A DNA stretch of 64,000 bases, from positions 33,303 through 97,302 of the forward strand of contig CABUHY010000007.1 of NCBI GenBank assembly GCA_902491475.1, in the 5' to 3' direction. This document shows, piece by piece, positions 15,194 through 22,744 of the stretch. Both the position numbers and the translations under genes were made by a program. Under the pieces are notes generated by a model. The model ran no database searches. It was not told the DNA's origin and saw only the letters and a program-made list of their open reading frames with translations. Position 1 is the first letter of the stretch. Every line of letters starts with the position of its first letter. The stretch comes from an uncultured Eubacteriales bacterium. GTDB lineage: Bacteria; Bacillota; Clostridia; Oscillospirales; Acutalibacteraceae.

Positions 15194-16828
15194 ATGGCTA
15201 AACAGATTATTTACGGCGAGGAAGCTCGCAAAGCATTACAGGCCGGTATCGACAAGTTGAGCAATACCGTTAAAATCACATTGGGACCCAAGGGCAGAAA
15301 TGTTGTCCTTGACAGAAAATACGGCGCTCCGCTTATCACAAACGACGGCGTTACAATCGCTAAAGAGGTTGAGCTTGAGGACGCATTTGAAAATATGGGT
15401 GCTCAGCTCGTTAAAGAAGTTGCCACAAAGACAAACGATGTTGCGGGCGACGGCACAACAACAGCTACCTTGCTTGCACAGGCTCTTGTCCGTGAGGGTA
15501 TGAAGAATGTTGCGGCAGGCGCAAACCCGATGGTAGTCAAGAAAGGTATGCAGATGGCTGTTGACGCCGCTGTCAAGGCTATCAAGGAGAACGCACAGCC
15601 CGTTAAATCTTCAAGCGACATCGCAAGAATCGCTACAATTTCCGCAGCCGACGAATTTGTCGGAAAGCTTATTGCAGACGCTATGGAAAAGGTTACCGCA
15701 GACGGCGTAATCACCATTGAAGAGTCAAAGACATCGGAGACATATTCGGATGTCGTTGAAGGTATGCAGTTCGACAGAGGTTACATTTCTCCCTATATGG
15801 TAACCGACACCGACAAGATGGAAGCTGTTATCGACGACGCTTACATCCTTATCACAGATAAGAAAATTTCTTCAATTCAGGAGGTTCTCCCCTTGCTTGA
15901 AAAGATTGTTCAGGCAGGACAGAAGCTCGTTATCATCGCAGAGGATGTTGAGGGCGAGGCTCTTTCGACAATCCTTGTCAACAAGTTGAGAGGCACATTC
16001 ACCTGCGTATGCGTAAAGGCTCCCGGCTTCGGCGACAGAAGAAAAGAAATGCTTCAGGATATTGCAATCCTTACAGGCGGTCAGGTAATCACTTCCGACC
16101 TCGGTCTTGAACTCAAGGACGCAGACATCCCCATGCTCGGCAGAGCTAAGCAGGTTAAGATTACAAAAGAGAACACCACTATCGTTGACGGTGCAGGCAA
16201 GAAAGACGACATCAAGGGCAGAGTTTCTCAGATCAGAAGCCAGATTGAAGCTACCACTTCGGAATTTGACCGTGAAAAGCTTCAGGAAAGACTTGCAAAG
16301 CTTGCAGGCGGCGTAGCTGTTATCCGTGTAGGTGCGGCTACCGAAACAGAAATGAAAGAAAAGAAGCTCCGTATCGAGGACGCTCTTGCAGCTACAAAGG
16401 CGGCTGTTGAAGAGGGTTGCGTAGCAGGTGGCGGCGTTGCACTTTTGAACGCTATCCCCGAGGTTGCAAAGCTTCTTGACACAGAGGACGCAGACCTCAA
16501 GACAGGCGTAAACATCGTACTCAAGGCTATTGAAGAGCCCGTAAGACAGATTGCACGCAACGCAGGTCTTGAAGGCTCGGTAATCGTAAACGAAATCGTA
16601 AACAAGAAAAAGAACGGCTACGGCTTCGATTTCGGCAACGAAGAGTATGTTGATATGTTCAAGGCAGGTATCCTTGACCCCGCTAAGGTTACACGCTCGG
16701 CACTCCAGAACGCAGCTTCGGTTGCGGCTATGGTTCTTACAACCGAGTCTCTCGTAACCGATATTCCCGACCCGCAGGCTGACGCTGCGGCGGCTGCTGC
16801 AATGGCACAGGGCGGCGGAATGTATTAA
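15194..16828 (+). CDS. groEL: Chaperonin GroEL
   Basis: 544 aa. The ATP-dependent folding chamber is recognised from LGPKGRNVVLDRKYG, the ATP-binding DGTTTATLLAQ, the apical-domain VEGMQFDRGYISPYM, KAPGFGDRRKEML and the late CVAGGGVALL. The C-terminus is AMAQGGGMY, the family's Gly/Met-rich tail with one extra Tyr. It is translated from the groES mRNA behind GGAGG and controlled by the upstream CIRCE. Confidence 0.98.
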   Translation: MAKQIIYGEEARKALQAGIDKLSNTVKITLGPKGRNVVLDRKYGAPLITNDGVTIAKEVELEDAFENMGAQLVKEVATKTNDVAGDGTTTATLLAQALVREGMKNVAAGANPMVVKKGMQMAVDAAVKAIKENAQPVKSSSDIARIATISAADEFVGKLIADAMEKVTADGVITIEESKTSETYSDVVEGMQFDRGYISPYMVTDTDKMEAVIDDAYILITDKKISSIQEVLPLLEKIVQAGQKLVIIAEDVEGEALSTILVNKLRGTFTCVCVKAPGFGDRRKEMLQDIAILTGGQVITSDLGLELKDADIPMLGRAKQVKITKENTTIVDGAGKKDDIKGRVSQIRSQIEATTSEFDREKLQERLAKLAGGVAVIRVGAATETEMKEKKLRIEDALAATKAAVEEGCVAGGGVALLNAIPEVAKLLDTEDADLKTGVNIVLKAIEEPVRQIARNAGLEGSVIVNEIVNKKKNGYGFDFGNEEYVDMFKAGILDPAKVTRSALQNAASVAAMVLTTESLVTDIPDPQADAAAAAAMAQGGGMY

Positions 16829-16852
16829 TCCCGGATATAATATAAAACAGAC

Positions 16853-16888
16853 AAAAGCGCTGATCGGTCAAACCGATTAGCGCTTTTT
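16853..16888 (+). terminator. groESL terminator
   Basis: AAAAGCGCTGATCGGT (16853-16868) pairs with ACCGATTAGCGCTTTT (16873-16888) with one wobble. The tail ends in TTTTT. It may serve both strands because the regulator gene ends 8 bp away. Confidence 0.9.
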
Positions 16889-16895
16889 ACTGCTA

Positions 16896-18650
16896 TTATC
16901 TATTCTCCTCAACTATTGGCGGAACAAAGTTTTCGATTGCATTGCGAAGTTTGGGATGATGTATCACGAAGTGTATCGACGGTGCGTTGCCCTTGGAAAT
17001 CATTGCCCATTTACCCTCACGCATATTTATCTGCAAGTTGCGGAAAGCATTCGCACGGGTAAAACTTGCGGTGTAGTTGGCATTATTTTCCGCCCTGTCA
17101 CGGGTCAGTTCAATATGCCGCTCGTACTGCTCATAGGTATATTTTATATTCTTATCAAAGAACATTTCCGAAAGCTGTAAAAACACGGGATGTTCTTCAA
17201 ATTCCTCCCTTGAAACTATCGGAATTTCGTCCTCAACGGCGCATACAGCCGACATTCTTCTTAACCGCTCCTTTTGCTGCGCAATATGGGCGGTTATCCT
17301 GTCACGGTCTTTTTGCGGTATCTTATTGCTTTCAAAAATCTTTTCAAGCAATTCTCCGTTCAGGGTATATATTGGCGGTGCCGAGAGGATATTCCTGCGT
17401 TTTTCGGTATTTTTTTCGTCCGAGAGCAAAAACGCATTCAGCTCGTCCGCCCTGTCGCTTCGGTAAATATCCATAAGCGGTTTTGAATTTTCGATTAAAT
17501 CGTCCGCACGCTTCTGATAATAGGCTATATCCTCCCTTGTTTTGGAAAGATAATACCGTCCGTCGGCATGATGACCGAAAACAGCCTCGCCCGAGAGTGC
17601 CGCCGCTCCCGACACTCTCAAGAAATGATGAAACGCTCCGCTCTGAACGGTTTTGAGATAATACGGCATTATCTGCCCCGTCATATACATGGGTATCCAG
17701 CTTTCAAGCCCCAGCATCATCTCTTCAAACGGACGGTCAAGGTTGTGTATGTTTTTCAACACAAGACCCTTTTTGAGCATAAACGCCATACCGCCCATCC
17801 ACTTTTTTGGAAATTCGGGGTCTTTCGCCATTTCGGTCATAGGCATATCGCTGTAAAGCGTAACGGGCTTTTTAGACTTTGAGAGCACCGTTGCTTTCAT
17901 AAAATCAAGCTCGCTTTCCATCATCTCTTTAAGTCCGTAGTACATTTTAGCGGTCGGAAGCTGAAACGGAAGCGACGGAACCTTCATATCGTCAAAGTGT
18001 ATCGCATTTATAAACTCGTTGAGGTCAAATTCGTCAAGCTTGTTGAGGAAAGACGAAACTCCGCTCGTATCCGTATTCTTGCCGTTGCCGTTTAACAGCC
18101 AGCTTTTGATTTTGGCATATCTTACGGAGCGGTCATAAATCTCACCGCCGTCGCAACCGATAAGCTCCGAAATAACGGCAACGCTGTTGTCCGATGTATG
18201 CTTATGCGAAACATATGACGCTATCGACGAAGCGAACTGCTCCGGGTCAGCAGGCTGACGGGTGCCGTTTCTTATGCGGAACACGGTCGAAACATCATAA
18301 TTGGTGTATTGACAAAGGTTGGAAAGATTGATGTCAAGCGCCGTAACTATCATATTGAATTTCTTGCGGAATTCCTCCCTGTCCGTCGAAACGAAATCGG
18401 AACAGGATATAAAGCTTTCCGAAACCTTTTCGTATGTGATTTCGGGCTTTTCCTTTTCAGCCGCAAGTTCCGCTATCGCCCTGCAAAGAGCGATAAACGC
18501 CTCGGAGTCCATATCGGGTATTCTCTCGCCCGAGCGGTAACGGCTCAGAGTTGCGGGAGAAACGCCCGACTTGTCCGAAAGTCCCTTGGCGGTACAGCCG
18601 AGTGAGTCTATGTACTTGTTCAATCTTTCGCAGAATTTCAAATACGACAC
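16896..18650 (-). CDS. Large XRE-type regulator with an uncharacterised C-terminal region
   Basis: 584 aa. An N-terminal Cro/C1-type helix-turn-helix is visible at about residues 6-60 (CTAKGLSDKSGVSPATLSRY, SGERIP). A second related segment lies at about 98-155 (DINLSNLCQYTNYDVSTVFR, NGTRQPADPEQF), so there are probably two DNA-binding units. The remaining 400 residues match no domain I recognise; they are soluble, Met- and Asp-rich and could be a ligand or protein sensor. An inverted repeat overlaps the -10 of its promoter, which suggests autoregulation. The start follows GAGGTG. XRE proteins are usually 70-350 aa, so this is unusually long. Confidence 0.75.
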   Translation of the reverse strand: MSYLKFCERLNKYIDSLGCTAKGLSDKSGVSPATLSRYRSGERIPDMDSEAFIALCRAIAELAAEKEKPEITYEKVSESFISCSDFVSTDREEFRKKFNMIVTALDINLSNLCQYTNYDVSTVFRIRNGTRQPADPEQFASSIASYVSHKHTSDNSVAVISELIGCDGGEIYDRSVRYAKIKSWLLNGNGKNTDTSGVSSFLNKLDEFDLNEFINAIHFDDMKVPSLPFQLPTAKMYYGLKEMMESELDFMKATVLSKSKKPVTLYSDMPMTEMAKDPEFPKKWMGGMAFMLKKGLVLKNIHNLDRPFEEMMLGLESWIPMYMTGQIMPYYLKTVQSGAFHHFLRVSGAAALSGEAVFGHHADGRYYLSKTREDIAYYQKRADDLIENSKPLMDIYRSDRADELNAFLLSDEKNTEKRRNILSAPPIYTLNGELLEKIFESNKIPQKDRDRITAHIAQQKERLRRMSAVCAVEDEIPIVSREEFEEHPVFLQLSEMFFDKNIKYTYEQYERHIELTRDRAENNANYTASFTRANAFRNLQINMREGKWAMISKGNAPSIHFVIHHPKLRNAIENFVPPIVEENR

Positions 18651-18662
18651 CTCTGTAAAGGT

Positions 18663-18686
18663 TATTTGGTTTCATTTTACCAAATA
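18663..18686. promoter_or_regulatory. Inverted repeat overlapping the XRE-gene promoter (candidate operator)
   Basis: TATTTGGT (18663-18670) and ACCAAATA (18679-18686) are separated by 8 bp. On the minus strand the spacer and arm contain the -10 hexamer TAAAAT (18679-18674). Confidence 0.65.
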
Positions 18687-18702
18687 GAAAAAGGTATCAC
18701 AA
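18674..18702 (-). promoter_or_regulatory. Promoter of the XRE regulator gene
   Basis: On the minus strand, TTGTGA (18702-18697), a 17-bp spacer and TAAAAT (18679-18674) precede the gene start by about 24 bp. Confidence 0.65.
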
Positions 18703-18728
18703 GTTATTTTTTGTTTTTGGACGGCTTG

Positions 18729-18758
18729 TTTCCTTTTTGGCATATGCCAAAAAGGAAA
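18729..18758. repeat. 30-bp perfect palindrome abutting a stop codon
   Basis: TTTCCTTTTTGGCAT followed immediately by its reverse complement ATGCCAAAAAGGAAA, with the centre CATATG. It directly touches the stop codon of the downstream minus-strand gene. There is no T tail, so a dimeric operator or a processing/stability hairpin is possible as well as termination. Confidence 0.8.
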
Positions 18759-19172
18759 TTACAGGCATTTTCTTACGGCAAGATAGGCAACAAGCTCCTC
18801 GCTTATCGGCTGCGTTTCATAGATTAAAAAGCCGTGTCTGCTCATGAGCCGTTCCACAGATTTATAAGGTACGGACGCAGGGCAGTCAAACACCGCAGTG
18901 CTGTCGGGCGGCAGAAATTTTACCGCCGTGTCGAAAAAAGCCTCCCTGCCCTCCTGTGAGAGCATACGCATCGCGCCGAACGCAGTCAAAACCGTTACCG
19001 CAGAGCGGTCAAAGTCTGCTTCCCCATCGGGAAATCCGTCAAAGATTTTCACTTTTTCCGCCCATTCGGGCTTTACCGAATAGAACACGCTTTCGCCTAT
19101 GTGTATGTACTGTCTTGCACCGAAATACACCGCATTTTCAAGCGAATAGAGACCGAACAGTTTACCGTTCAA
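18759..19172 (-). CDS. Hypothetical protein, possibly methyltransferase-like
   Basis: 137 aa from the TTG at 19172, 8 bp after GAGG; a GTG at 19181 sits within that ribosome site. Not firmly recognised. The pattern of a hydrophobic strand (TVLTAFGAMRML), a helix, another strand (TAVFDCPAS) and a C-terminal ETQPISEELVAYLAVRK vaguely recalls the second half of class I SAM-dependent methyltransferases. The glycine-rich SAM motif is absent, so this could be a truncated or diverged member. It lies between spoIIID and the XRE regulator on the same strand. Confidence 0.5.
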   Translation of the reverse strand: MNGKLFGLYSLENAVYFGARQYIHIGESVFYSVKPEWAEKVKIFDGFPDGEADFDRSAVTVLTAFGAMRMLSQEGREAFFDTAVKFLPPDSTAVFDCPASVPYKSVERLMSRHGFLIYETQPISEELVAYLAVRKCL

Positions 19173-19282
19173 TAAAATCACCTCATATATTTAATACCAT
19201 AAATCCGAAGAAAATAACAGACTTGTATTTGTCCGAAAAAAATGGTACTAACACATAAAAAGCGATTTGTCAACAGCGTTTT

Positions 19283-19558
19283 TTATCGGTTTTCGGCAGC
19301 TTTTTCCGATTTCAAGTGCTCGTATTTTTCCTTCGTGGCAAGTCCGCCCCTAATATGTCTTTGCGCTTTGTTCTCGTCAAGCACTTTACGCACCTTGACA
19401 TAAAGCGCATAATCGCTCTTTTTAAGACGCTCCGAAACATCCGTATGAACTGTACTTTTGCTTATTCCGAACACCTTTGCGGTGCTTCTCACGGTTGCAT
19501 TGTTTCTTACTATGTACTCGCCGAGCTCTGCGGCACGGTCCTCTACTGTATAATTCAA
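19283..19558 (-). CDS. spoIIID: Sporulation transcriptional regulator SpoIIID
   Basis: 91 aa, the family's normal size. SpoIIID is a mother-cell regulator acting with sigma-E during endospore formation. The helix-turn-helix (about 20-42: TVRSTAKVFGISKSTVHTDV) and the C-terminal IRGGLATKEKY region match the Bacillus SpoIIID pattern (RVIAKEFGVSKSTVHKDL, HLRGGEATKLKY). The start is TTG at 19558 behind a strong AAAGGAGGG. That ribosome site lies entirely inside the 3' arm of a 19-bp hairpin (19564-19608), which suggests translational control. Confidence 0.93.
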   Translation of the reverse strand: MNYTVEDRAAELGEYIVRNNATVRSTAKVFGISKSTVHTDVSERLKKSDYALYVKVRKVLDENKAQRHIRGGLATKEKYEHLKSEKAAENR

Positions 19559-19563
19559 AACTG

Positions 19564-19608
19564 AAGCCCTCCTTTACATATCAGTAATAGATATGTAAAA
19601 AAGGGCTT
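19564..19608 (-). promoter_or_regulatory. Long hairpin that sequesters the spoIIID ribosome binding site
   Basis: On the minus strand the 5' arm at 19608-19590 pairs over 19 bp (two G-U wobbles) with the 3' arm at 19582-19564, around the loop TATTACT. The 3' arm contains AAAGGAGGG. Read on the plus strand it resembles a terminator with a T-rich tail, but no plus-strand gene lies upstream. Confidence 0.7.
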
Positions 19609-19665
19609 TTTTATTCTTTTTATTTGTTTTGCGAAAAACGGAAATGCGATTTCCGCAAATAAAAA

Positions 19666-19711
19666 TCAACAAAATCTCGGCTAAAATAGGATTGCTCTCT
19701 ACATCAGCCGA
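19666..19711. repeat. 46-bp direct repeat, copy 1 (downstream of the DUF4143 gene)
   Basis: Identical over 46 bp to 21013-21058. It contains AAATCTCGGCT and, after a long loop, AGCCGA, an imperfect terminator-like hairpin. In this copy the outer stem is weakened by TATTTT in place of GATTTT. Confidence 0.9.
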
Positions 19712-19726
19712 TATTTTAATTGCTTT

Positions 19727-20956
19727 TTATATCATCCAAATCGGTACAATGAGGTTTTCTCTGTCAAAAGCAGAGAGGCGGTCGCTCATACAGAGCACGG
19801 CGGAGGTACCGAGCACCAAGGGCGATTTATCGATAAGTCTGAAAGTTTTGGTAATTCTCTTATCGGGGGTTGCCGTTTTCTTGATTTCAAGCGGACATAA
19901 CTTGCCGTCGCCCTCGATAATCACATCAATCTCTCTTGCATCACGATCACGGTAATAATTAAGATACGGTTCTTCGCCTGCGTTTTGATAGCTTTTCATA
20001 ATCTCGGAAACGGTAAAGTTTTCGAGCAGTGCTCCGCTCATAGCTCCGCTTTCCGCAACCTCGGGCGATGACCATTTTGTAAGATAGCAAACGAGACCCG
20101 TATCATAAAAATACAGCTTCGGCGTTTTAATGGTCCTTTTCAGCACATTATTGGAATATGGGTGCAGTAAAAAAACAATTCCCAGAGTTTCAAGAATTTG
20201 CAGCCATGCTTTTGCGGTAACTTGATCTATCTCCGCATCATCGGCAATTGCCTTGAAATTCACAAGTTGAGCGGCTCGTGCGGCAACCGCCGTAATAAAT
20301 TTTGTAAACTTCAAAGCGTCTATCGCACCCGAAAGTTCACGCACATCACGCTCAATGTAAGTTGACAGATATGATAAATAGAACATATTTCTATCGTCAT
20401 AGTCTCCGCTGAGCATTCCCGGCATACATCCGTTCCAAATTCGCCTATACATTTCGGGCACTGTTAGCGGGTTCATTATTTCACTGTCTTGCAAAAGCGC
20501 ATTGAAATCGGTTTTGAACGGTCTCGGCGGTACGCCTTCAATTTCCCTCTGAGAAAGCGGCGACATATGCAAAAGAGCAACCCTGCCGGCAAGCGACTCC
20601 TGAACGCCGTTCATCAAACGGAAGACCTGCGAACCCGTAAGCCAAAAATCCCCGGGGTTGCGGTTTGTGTCAACATAAATTTTAATATAGGTAAACAGTT
20701 CGGGAGCATACTGAACCTCATCGATAATAATCGGAGGCTTATGGAGTTCCAAGAACATTTTCGGGTCATTTTTTGCCATTTCACGAACGGTTAAATCATC
20801 GAGGGAAATATAATCACGACCGATATTTTCCTTTTCGGCAAGTCTTTTAAGCATTGTGGTTTTTCCCGATTGACGAGGACCGGTAAGCAAAATTGCAGCC
20901 CATGTCTTTGAAAGCTCGGTTATACGCTGTTCAATATGTCGGTTAATATAGCTCAT
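19727..20956 (-). CDS. AAA-type ATPase with DUF4143 domain
   Basis: 409 aa. The N-terminal ATPase domain has Walker A GPRQSGKTT (about 26-34), a Walker B-like PPIIIDEVQYAPEL and the sensor-like WLTGSQVFRLM. The C-terminal DUF4143 domain follows (roughly 210-400), including the conserved SGALLENFTVSEIMKS and the nuclease-like YYRDRDAREIDVIIE, where Asp/Glu residues resemble a PD-(D/E)XK core. The family is widespread, often strain-variable, and its function is unresolved. The gene has its own promoter and sits between 46-bp direct repeats, which points to recent acquisition or duplication. The start follows GAGGTGG. Confidence 0.88.
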   Translation of the reverse strand: MSYINRHIEQRITELSKTWAAILLTGPRQSGKTTMLKRLAEKENIGRDYISLDDLTVREMAKNDPKMFLELHKPPIIIDEVQYAPELFTYIKIYVDTNRNPGDFWLTGSQVFRLMNGVQESLAGRVALLHMSPLSQREIEGVPPRPFKTDFNALLQDSEIMNPLTVPEMYRRIWNGCMPGMLSGDYDDRNMFYLSYLSTYIERDVRELSGAIDALKFTKFITAVAARAAQLVNFKAIADDAEIDQVTAKAWLQILETLGIVFLLHPYSNNVLKRTIKTPKLYFYDTGLVCYLTKWSSPEVAESGAMSGALLENFTVSEIMKSYQNAGEEPYLNYYRDRDAREIDVIIEGDGKLCPLEIKKTATPDKRITKTFRLIDKSPLVLGTSAVLCMSDRLSAFDRENLIVPIWMI

Positions 20957-20987
20957 AATCCACCTCGAAGAAATATTTTCAATTATA

Positions 20988-21016
20988 ATTATAGTTTATT
21001 ATACCCATAAAGTCAA
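20988..21016 (-). promoter_or_regulatory. Promoter of the DUF4143 ATPase gene
   Basis: On the minus strand, TTGACT (21016-21011), 17 bp and TATAAT (20993-20988). The -35 hexamer overlaps the end of direct repeat copy 2. Confidence 0.75.
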
Positions 21017-21058
21017 CAAAATCTCGGCTAAAATAGGATTGCTCTCTACATCAGCCGA
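21013..21058. repeat. 46-bp direct repeat, copy 2 (upstream of the DUF4143 gene)
   Basis: Identical to 19666-19711. Here the hairpin is complete: AAAATCTCGGCT pairs with AGCCGAGATTTT (extending to 21064). It lies 40 bp past the sortase stop, so it is probably the native terminator of the pilus operon. Confidence 0.9.
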
Positions 21059-21103
21059 GATTTTAGGGCTTGCTTTTAACTTCTCTTTAATTACTCGACG
21101 GTT

Positions 21104-21805
21104 TTACACGTCGACACGGGTACAGAACACAACATAGCGCTGTGTATTGCCTCTTAACGGATGGCAGGTTACAAGCGTCAGCATATCCTCGCCGTCACGG
21201 ATTGTGAGCTTATATATCTCGTCGGGGTCGATAATCTCGATTTCGCTGACCTCGTAAACCAGCGTTTCCCTGAAGTTTTCAAGGTAGACCCTGTCGCCCG
21301 TTTTGAGTCTGTCGATATTTCTGAACATATCGGTCTTTGCAAAGCCTCTGTGTGCGGCGATAACGCAGTTGGTATTCTCTCCGCCTATCGGATATGAGGT
21401 CTTTGTAAGGTGCGTTGCTCCCTTTTTGAGGTTTTCGGTGTTTGAGCCTAAAAGCACGGGCAGGCATATTCCCATTTTCTCGATTGTGAGATAGCCTATC
21501 GTGTTTTCGGCTATGCCGTATTGCGACAGGTCAATGTCGGGTTGCGAATAGGAAAACGGGTCCTTCAAATCAGCCTGTTCGCTTAAATACAGCAGGTCAT
21601 TTTCCGCTTTAAGGCGTTCGTACAAAGCCGAATAATCGTTGCTTTTTGCATTCTCCTCAAAAGCCTGCCTGTCCGAATTCACGCCCTTTTCATACACGGC
21701 GTCCGTGATTTTCGGGTAAAGCAGCAGAGCGGCGCCCAAGAGCACAACAAGCATTGCAAAAGCCGTAAATATCTTATTCTTTTTTGACCTCTTTGCCCTG
21801 CTCAT
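21104..21805 (-). CDS. Class C pilus sortase (second)
   Basis: 233 aa. A cysteine transpeptidase that joins pilin subunits or anchors pili to the wall. A signal anchor lies at about 12-30. The catalytic triad is His152 (AAHRG), Cys214 (TLVTCHP) and Arg223 (NTQRYV). The DPF at 82-84 matches the lid motif typical of pilus-specific class C sortases. Unlike its neighbour it lacks a C-terminal membrane helix, as class D enzymes do. Its start overlaps the preceding sortase gene by 32 bp, so it is the last gene of the pilus operon. Confidence 0.88.
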   Translation of the reverse strand: MSRAKRSKKNKIFTAFAMLVVLLGAALLLYPKITDAVYEKGVNSDRQAFEENAKSNDYSALYERLKAENDLLYLSEQADLKDPFSYSQPDIDLSQYGIAENTIGYLTIEKMGICLPVLLGSNTENLKKGATHLTKTSYPIGGENTNCVIAAHRGFAKTDMFRNIDRLKTGDRVYLENFRETLVYEVSEIEIIDPDEIYKLTIRDGEDMLTLVTCHPLRGNTQRYVVFCTRVDV

Positions 21806-22688
21806 TTTTCTCCGCCTTTCGTGCGCGTTTTTTCGAGTATAAATAAGTGAGTACGCCGATTAAAATCAAAATCGGGAAGCTTATTGCGATACCTATTATG
21901 TAATACTTGTACTTTGTGTAAAATCCCGTCTTACTTTCCGTCCGGGTGACCTTTTCGGGGTTGTATTCGGTTCGTTCCCCCTTGACAAGCAAGCGGTGCG
22001 AATTGACCCCGTACGGCGTACAGGTAACAAGGGTTACAAGGTCTCTTCCCTCCTCCGCCTGAAGCTTTTCGAGCTCCGAGGGTTCGACAACATTGATTTC
22101 GCACACCCTGTAAGCAAGCGTTTCGTCAAGAACATGTATATAAAACTCGTCGCCTGCGCTCAAGGTCACAAGGTTTGTGAAAAGCTCTGCGGTGGGAAGC
22201 CCCGTGTGTCCAGTTAAAACAGGATGATTTCCCTTGCCGCCTATCGGCAAAGCGGTTGACTCAATGTGTCCTACGCCCTTTTGCAGAGTTTCCTCCGATG
22301 TGCCGTGATAAATCGGTAATTTGGCGGAAATTTTCGAGATTTCAATATATCCCATTACGCCGTCGCCGCCCGTGTTGAGCACCTCGGTATAATTGTCGGG
22401 CAAAGCATATCCGCTTCCCGGTACAAACGGGTCGTGAACGGGGTCGCCTGCGAGGTTTTCGTTGTACTCCGTTGCCTTTTGCTTTTCCGCACTTATTTCC
22501 GCTTGAGTCTTTGACATCATATCCTCGTCATATCGGTTGATAGCCTCGGTATGGTTTCTCTCTTCAAGCATATTGCTGACAACGGGATAGCAAAACACGC
22601 AAAGCCCCGCAATTACAAGCAAAGCCGACAGAATACAGACAGCGGGACTTGTTTTATTCTTTTTTCGGTTTTGTTTTTTCTCACTCAT
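21774..22688 (-). CDS. Class C pilus sortase (first)
   Basis: 304 aa from the ATG at 22688; an in-frame TTG at 22703 lies in the tail of the upstream hairpin. There is an N-terminal membrane helix (about 16-36), the lid motif DPF (86-88), catalytic His161 (TGHTG), Cys223 (TLVTCTP) and Arg232 (NSHRLL). A C-terminal membrane helix is followed by a Lys-rich tail, as in classic class C sortases. It probably polymerises the LPTTG pilin encoded just upstream. No clear ribosome site precedes the start, and a strong hairpin separates it from the pilin gene, so it should be made at a much lower level than the pilin. Confidence 0.9.
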   Translation of the reverse strand: MSEKKQNRKKNKTSPAVCILSALLVIAGLCVFCYPVVSNMLEERNHTEAINRYDEDMMSKTQAEISAEKQKATEYNENLAGDPVHDPFVPGSGYALPDNYTEVLNTGGDGVMGYIEISKISAKLPIYHGTSEETLQKGVGHIESTALPIGGKGNHPVLTGHTGLPTAELFTNLVTLSAGDEFYIHVLDETLAYRVCEINVVEPSELEKLQAEEGRDLVTLVTCTPYGVNSHRLLVKGERTEYNPEKVTRTESKTGFYTKYKYYIIGIAISFPILILIGVLTYLYSKKRARKAEKNEQGKEVKKE

Positions 22689-22703
22689 AATTAAAGTAAA
22701 CAA

Positions 22704-22725
22704 AAGGCGGAGCGAACTCCGCCTT
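22704..22725 (-). terminator. Intercistronic hairpin between pilin and sortase (partial terminator)
   Basis: Read on the minus strand: AAGGCGGAG, the tetraloop TTCG, CTCCGCCTT, then TTGTTTA. It lies 20 bp after the pilin stop and 16 bp before the sortase start. The broken T tail suggests incomplete termination, a common way of making pilin in excess over sortase. Confidence 0.8.
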
Positions 22726-22744
22726 ATTATCGGTTATATAAAAA

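Noticed and set aside
19727..20956. Phage-defence system around the DUF4143 ATPase
   Set aside because: The gene stands alone between terminator repeats; no partner toxin, nuclease or defence gene is adjacent.
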